The position numbers and the translations under genes are program-made. The notes under the pieces were generated by a model. It saw only the letters and a list, made by a program, of their open reading frames with translations, made no database searches and was not told the DNA's origin. Below are positions 47,409 to 50,997 of a stretch of DNA of 50,997 nt, piece after piece. Source of the stretch: Lentzea kentuckyensis (GTDB lineage: Bacteria > Actinomycetota > Actinomycetes > Mycobacteriales > Pseudonocardiaceae); assembly GCF_002150765.1 (NCBI RefSeq), contig NZ_MUYM01000077.1, forward strand, positions 1-50,997, given 5' to 3'. Every line of letters starts with the position of its first letter. Position 1 is the first letter of the stretch.

Positions 47409-48511
47409 AGATCGAGCGGGTTGAGCTGCTGCACGTCGCGATTCCGCTGGTGTCGCCGTTCCGCACGTCGTTCGGGACGATGACGACCAAGGACACGTTC
47501 CTGCTGCGGGTCGTCACGGGCGCCGCCGAGGGCTGGTCGGAGTTCGCGGCCGACCCCGAACCGTTGTACTGCTCGGAGTTCGTCGGAGCGGCCGAACTGG
47601 TGCTGGAGCAGCATCTCGTGCCACGGGTGACGCCCGAGATCACGGCCGCGGAGGTCGCCGGCCGGACCGAGGCGATCAAGGGCCACAAGCTCGCGAAGGC
47701 CGCACTGGAAACCGCGATCCTGGACGCCGAACTGCGGTCGTACGGGATGTCGATCGGGACTTTTCTGGGCGCCACGGCCACGAAGGTGCCCGCCGGCGTC
47801 TCGGTCGGGATCAAGAACTCGATCCCCGCACTGATCGCGGACGTCGAGGGCTATCTCGCCGAGGGGTACGCCCGGATCAAGCTCAAGATCGAACCAGGCT
47901 GGGACGTCGAACCGGTGCGGGCGGTGCGCGAACGGTTCGGCTCCGACGTGTTGCTGCAGGTCGACGCGAACACCGCGTACACGCTGGCCGACGCCGAACA
48001 CCTGCGCCGGCTCGACGAGTTCGACCTGCTGCTGGTGGAACAGCCGCTGGAGGAGGACGACATCCGCGGCCACGCGCTGCTCGCGCAACGGATCCGCACG
48101 CCGATCTGCCTCGACGAGTCGATCACCTCGGCCAGGGACGCGGCGACCGCGATCGCGCTGGACGCGTGCCGGGTGATCAACGTCAAACCGGCGCGGGTCG
48201 GCGGTTACCTGGAGGCGCGCAGGATCCACGACGTCGCGGTGGCGCACGGGATTCCGGTGTGGTGCGGCGGGATGCTGGAGACCGGCATCGGGCGCGGGCC
48301 GAACCTGGCGCTGGCAGCGCTGTCCGGATTCGTGCTGCCGGGCGACGTGTCGGCGTCACGCCGTTACTTCGCCGAGGACGTCACCGAGCCGTTCGAACTG
48401 CAGGACGGCTTCATGGCAGTGCCGACCGGCCCTGGCATCGGGGTCGACCCGATCCCGGAGACGTTGCGGCGCTTCACCACCTCCACGAAGGTGCTCTACG
48501 CCAACGACTGA
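47405..48511 (+). CDS. N-acylamino acid racemase / o-succinylbenzoate synthase family
   Basis: This 368-residue enolase-superfamily enzyme has the KxK pair Lys159/Lys161 (RIKLKIEPGW), metal ligands Asp187 (QVDANTAY), Glu212 (VEQPLEEDD) and Asp237 (CLDESI), and the second catalytic Lys261 (INVKPARVGG). This is the OSBS/NAAAR layout. Both reactions are known in the family, but the coupled acyltransferase and permease favour N-acylamino acid racemisation over menaquinone synthesis. It is convergent with the HD-domain gene, overlapping by 16 nt. Confidence 0.88.
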   Translation: MKIERVELLHVAIPLVSPFRTSFGTMTTKDTFLLRVVTGAAEGWSEFAADPEPLYCSEFVGAAELVLEQHLVPRVTPEITAAEVAGRTEAIKGHKLAKAALETAILDAELRSYGMSIGTFLGATATKVPAGVSVGIKNSIPALIADVEGYLAEGYARIKLKIEPGWDVEPVRAVRERFGSDVLLQVDANTAYTLADAEHLRRLDEFDLLLVEQPLEEDDIRGHALLAQRIRTPICLDESITSARDAATAIALDACRVINVKPARVGGYLEARRIHDVAVAHGIPVWCGGMLETGIGRGPNLALAALSGFVLPGDVSASRRYFAEDVTEPFELQDGFMAVPTGPGIGVDPIPETLRRFTTSTKVLYAND

Positions 48512-49098
48512 AGCTCGCGGGCGAGGTTGACCCGCGCGGCGGCGTCCCACATCTGCCGCGCGGGTTCGCTCACGTACAGGTCCTCGCGGTCGAGCAGGGT
48601 TTTGAGCACGCGGGTGCGGCCCGCTCGCCACGTTTCGTCGTCGTACTGCGCGTACTCCTGGCGCACGGCCTGGCTGTAGCGCTCGTAGTGCTCCGGTTCC
48701 GAGCCGAGGATCGCGAGGTCGGCGTCGAGCAGCACGTGCGCGAGCGGGTCGTCGGACGAGTGCGTGATCGTGGCCAGCACCAACGACTCCACCCGTGCGA
48801 TGTGCTCTTCTTCCAGCCCGTGCAGGCGTTCGCGCGCCCATGCGGCCGACGCGCGTTCGTCTTCACCGGGTTTGCCGTCGTAGATCACGTCGTGCGCGCA
48901 GGCGGCCAACGCGAGGATCGCGCGTTCCTCGGTCGTGAACGCGAACGCGTCGGCCAGTGCGGACGAGTCGCGCACGACCGACATCACGTGGAAGGTGTTG
49001 TGGTACGAGCGATGTGGTTCGGCGTAGCGCTCCATCAGGTCGCCCGCGTCCGGTGCGCCTCCGAGCGTGCGGACCGCGTCGTCCCAGATCCGTTTCAC
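48496..49098 (-). CDS. HD-domain protein (predicted metal-dependent phosphohydrolase)
   Basis: This 200-residue HD protein has RSYHNTFHVMSVV (first histidines), LAACAHDVIYDG (HD pair) and SLVLATITHSSDDPLAHVLLDADLAILG (later His and Asp). The pattern matches the COG4339-type predicted HD phosphohydrolases. The GTG at 49098 overlaps the stop of the glycosyltransferase gene by 4 nt (GTGA). The substrate is unknown. Confidence 0.85.
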   Translation of the reverse strand: MKRIWDDAVRTLGGAPDAGDLMERYAEPHRSYHNTFHVMSVVRDSSALADAFAFTTEERAILALAACAHDVIYDGKPGEDERASAAWARERLHGLEEEHIARVESLVLATITHSSDDPLAHVLLDADLAILGSEPEHYERYSQAVRQEYAQYDDETWRAGRTRVLKTLLDREDLYVSEPARQMWDAAARVNLARELQSLA

Positions 49099-50177
49099 CG
49101 CGCCAGTTCCTCCTCGACCACGTCCGCCGCGAGCGCGCTGCCGCCCGCCTGGTGAATCATCCGCCGCATGTCCTTCACCCGTGCGGAAATCGCGGAATCG
49201 GACGCCAGCTGACTCACCAACGAGCGCACGCCCTCCTCGGTCACGTTGTCGAGCACCACGCCGAGCCCGAGCTCCTCGACGCGCTGGCCGTTGAGCCGCT
49301 GGTCGGCCATGTGCGGCACGACGATCATGGGAACCCCGTGGTGCAGCGCCTCCATCACGCCGGCCATCCCGCCGCGCGTGACGAACACGCTGGCGTGCTG
49401 CAGGACCGCGAGCTGCGGTACCTCGTCGTGCGTCTCGACGTTCGCCGCCGGGCGGCGGACCCTGCCCCTGGTGACGAGGCGCCACGGCATGCCGCGCGCC
49501 GCGTCGGAGCACACCTGCGCGCAGGTCGTCGCCAGCACCACCGGCCGGTCGTCCCGCGGCGCCCAGGTGCCCTGGAACGCCCGCTCGGTCAGGCACGGGC
49601 CGGTGAAGGCGAACCGCTCGTCGAACGTGTCGCCCGCGGGCTGGAACTCCCTGGCGAACAGCGCGATCCTGCGCCGCGCGCCCGCGACGAACTCCGGCAG
49701 CGAGCTGCCGACGAAGCTGTGCACCCTGGTGAAGAACCTGATCGCCTCCGGGTCGAACGTGCGGGCGGGCACCACGGCGGCGCCCAGCGACCAGTGCGCG
49801 TTGCTGGTCAGGAAGCTCTCCAGCAACAGGTTCGGCACGTCCAGCCGACGCGCGATCACGCCACCTGTCCACGCCGCGATGTCCCACAGCACGATGTCCG
49901 GCGGATCGTCCCGGAACGCCGCCTCCAGCTGCGGCAACGCCGATTCGGCCTCGACCAGGGCGAGTTGCGCGGCGACGTAGAGCGACTCCGGCAGTTCGGG
50001 GGGAAGCGTCGTCTCGTATCGGATCGCGTTCGCGCCGCACTCGCTGACGGCCGCGGTGAACCGGGCGGGGACCGGGCAGCTCACGCGGTGGCCGCGGCGC
50101 ACGAGCTCGGCGATCATCCCGAGCGCGGGGAGGACGTGCCCGCGCTCGGGCATGAGGAAGATCGCGATGTGCGCCAT
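49095..50177 (-). CDS. GT1-family glycosyltransferase (MGT/UGT type)
   Basis: This 360-residue GT-B enzyme starts HIAIFLMPERGHVLPALGMIAELVRRGHRVSC, the usual acceptor-side opening. The donor-binding end has FVTRGGMAGVMEALHHGVPMIVVPHMADQRLNGQRVEELGLGVVL, the MGT/macrolide glycosyltransferase signature (with TRGG where many have THGG). Such enzymes glycosylate antibiotics or natural products for synthesis or resistance. No biosynthetic cluster surrounds it, so self-protection or xenobiotic glycosylation is possible. The start is ATG at 50177. Confidence 0.9.
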   Translation of the reverse strand: MAHIAIFLMPERGHVLPALGMIAELVRRGHRVSCPVPARFTAAVSECGANAIRYETTLPPELPESLYVAAQLALVEAESALPQLEAAFRDDPPDIVLWDIAAWTGGVIARRLDVPNLLLESFLTSNAHWSLGAAVVPARTFDPEAIRFFTRVHSFVGSSLPEFVAGARRRIALFAREFQPAGDTFDERFAFTGPCLTERAFQGTWAPRDDRPVVLATTCAQVCSDAARGMPWRLVTRGRVRRPAANVETHDEVPQLAVLQHASVFVTRGGMAGVMEALHHGVPMIVVPHMADQRLNGQRVEELGLGVVLDNVTEEGVRSLVSQLASDSAISARVKDMRRMIHQAGGSALAADVVEEELAR

Positions 50178-50235
50178 AGCTGAGATTAACGTTGTTCGAT
50201 TCCTAATGGTTCAAACGTGTTTGTCGTGATTCTGT

Positions 50236-50997
50236 TCAGGATTCTTTGTTCTGCCTTTTGTCGTAGGGCCGCTCTGGCCAGTGGTGCTTGGGATAGCGGC
50301 CCTTCAACTCACTGCGCACGCGCAGGTAGCCGTTGCGCCAGAAGTACCTGAGATCGCTGGTCACGGCGGTGGGACGGCCTGCGGGGGAGAGCAGGTGCAC
50401 GACCACCGGGACTCCCGCGATCTGCGGCGTGTCGGCCCACTTCATGGCGTCCTGGATGCGGACGTGGAGGGCGGGCTGGTCCTGCGTGTAGTCGACCTTG
50501 CCCTGGCCGATGCGTTCCGGCGCGAGCTGGTCGAACTCCGCCGCCTCCGGCCACGGCAGCAGGCTCCGCAGCAGCGTCACCGTGTCGATCTTGGCCAGGT
50601 CGGAGCGCTTCTTGGCCTTGCCGAGGTCGATCGCGCGGATCAGGTTCTCGTCGTCGACGCTCGGCCAGTCGCGGGTCCGGTGCAGGAACGCCATGCGTTC
50701 GCGCAGCCGTTTGGCGGCGTCGGTCCACTTGAGCAGGCCCAGGCCTTCGGCTTCGAGGCCGAGGCGGAGTGCCTGCTGCGACTTGGCGAGGTCGTTGAGC
50801 GGGCGTTCGTCGAGGGTGATCGCGCCCAGCTTGCGGACCTCGTTCGCGACGACGTCACCGGTCCACCGGATGTCGTCCTCGGTGTGCACGAGGGCTTTCG
50901 CGGCGGTGACGGCGAGTTCCTCGTCGGCCGGGGCGGCGAGACGGACGCGGCCGTGCTTGCTGCCCGGTTCGCGGTCGGCGATCGCGATCGCCAGCCA
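50236..50997 (-). CDS. hrpB: ATP-dependent helicase HrpB, C-terminal part (runs off the window edge)
   Basis: The visible 253 residues are the C-terminal domain of HrpB: LLRSLLPWPEAAEFDQLAPERI, IPxxx-like QIAGVPVVVHLLSPAGRPTAVTSDLRYFWRNGYLRVRSELKGRYPKHHWPERP. The frame stays open to base 50997 (WLAIAIADREPGSKHGRVRL), so an apparent GTG at 50889 is internal and the helicase core lies beyond the window. HrpB is a DEAH-box RNA helicase of unclear role. Its last residues, YDKRQNKES, are basic. Confidence 0.9.
   Translation of the reverse strand, partial: WLAIAIADREPGSKHGRVRLAAPADEELAVTAAKALVHTEDDIRWTGDVVANEVRKLGAITLDERPLNDLAKSQQALRLGLEAEGLGLLKWTDAAKRLRERMAFLHRTRDWPSVDDENLIRAIDLGKAKKRSDLAKIDTVTLLRSLLPWPEAAEFDQLAPERIGQGKVDYTQDQPALHVRIQDAMKWADTPQIAGVPVVVHLLSPAGRPTAVTSDLRYFWRNGYLRVRSELKGRYPKHHWPERPYDKRQNKES

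Noticed and set aside
49095..50177. Part of an antibiotic biosynthetic cluster
   Set aside because: A lone glycosyltransferase without polyketide, peptide or sugar-biosynthesis genes in view is not enough.
50236..50889. A complete gene starting at GTG 50889
   Set aside because: The frame stays open to the window edge and the translation beyond it continues the HrpB domain, so the gene is truncated by the window.

Overview
This 51-kb window is high-GC actinobacterial chromosome, most likely from the Pseudonocardiales (Lentzea/Saccharothrix/Amycolatopsis-like). The evidence is the whiB7-uvrD2 pair, DUF4191-RDD-glnA next to glnE, prfB-ftsE-ftsX-smpB-ssrA, a UPF0182/YlbL/DUF2342 block, many GTG starts, probable leaderless starts and strong GC-rich terminators. 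The genus call is inference; nothing here was compared with a database.

Layout. 0-0.25 kb: the 5S rRNA at the end of an rRNA operon, and its terminator. 0.3-5.1 kb: twin GNAT acetyltransferases, an Lrp regulator divergent from a rhodanese, a glutamine amidotransferase and a Pit phosphate transporter with a tiny membrane partner. 5.1-8.9 kb: glnE and an oxidoreductase. 8.9-15.4 kb: an accessory block between glnE and its target glnA, with small proteins, NADAR, NUDIX and NrtR-like genes, a perfect palindromic operator, a nucleosidase-membrane protein pair and a small hypothetical. 15.4-18.3 kb: glnA, RDD and DUF4191 genes. 18.35-22.6 kb: uvrD2, then whiB7 behind a long attenuator leader, and a methyltransferase. 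22.6-33.1 kb: a gene-poor stretch, an AbiEi-like gene, then conserved actinobacterial genes (ABC1 kinase, ThiF-like, DUF5679, YgjP-like, DUF2342, YlbL, PPA1309, UPF0182). 33.1-33.6 kb: two initiator tRNAs. 34.2-41.35 kb: PadR, prfB, ftsEX, smpB, an amidohydrolase, a two-component system and ssrA (tmRNA). 41.4-51 kb: an inverted-repeat element, two GlxA-type regulators with enzymes, a permease/acyltransferase/racemase operon, a glycosyltransferase, and the end of hrpB running off the edge.

Most interesting region. At 10.1-15.4 kb, proteins linked to ADP-ribose/NAD or nucleoside chemistry cluster together: NADAR, a NUDIX ADP-ribose pyrophosphatase type, an NrtR-like Nudix regulator and an MTA/SAH-nucleosidase fold. 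The nucleosidase and the following four-helix membrane protein overlap by 4 nt and share an identical 7-residue motif (VDQQVGV) inside a wider N-x-N-x-A-x-D pattern. It ends one protein and begins the other, and is encoded by different synonymous codons. This resembles the shared amyloid/RHIM-like motifs that pair sensors with effectors in bacterial conflict systems. A two-gene effector/membrane system, perhaps controlled by the ADP-ribose-type regulator, is the main candidate for an undescribed system.

Other points: a whiB7 leader with an 85-codon ORF and an 18-bp intrinsic terminator, a tmRNA tag ending ALAG instead of the usual ALAA, a 280-bp compound inverted-repeat element after ssrA, and a family of GGGGGC/GCCCCC palindromes.
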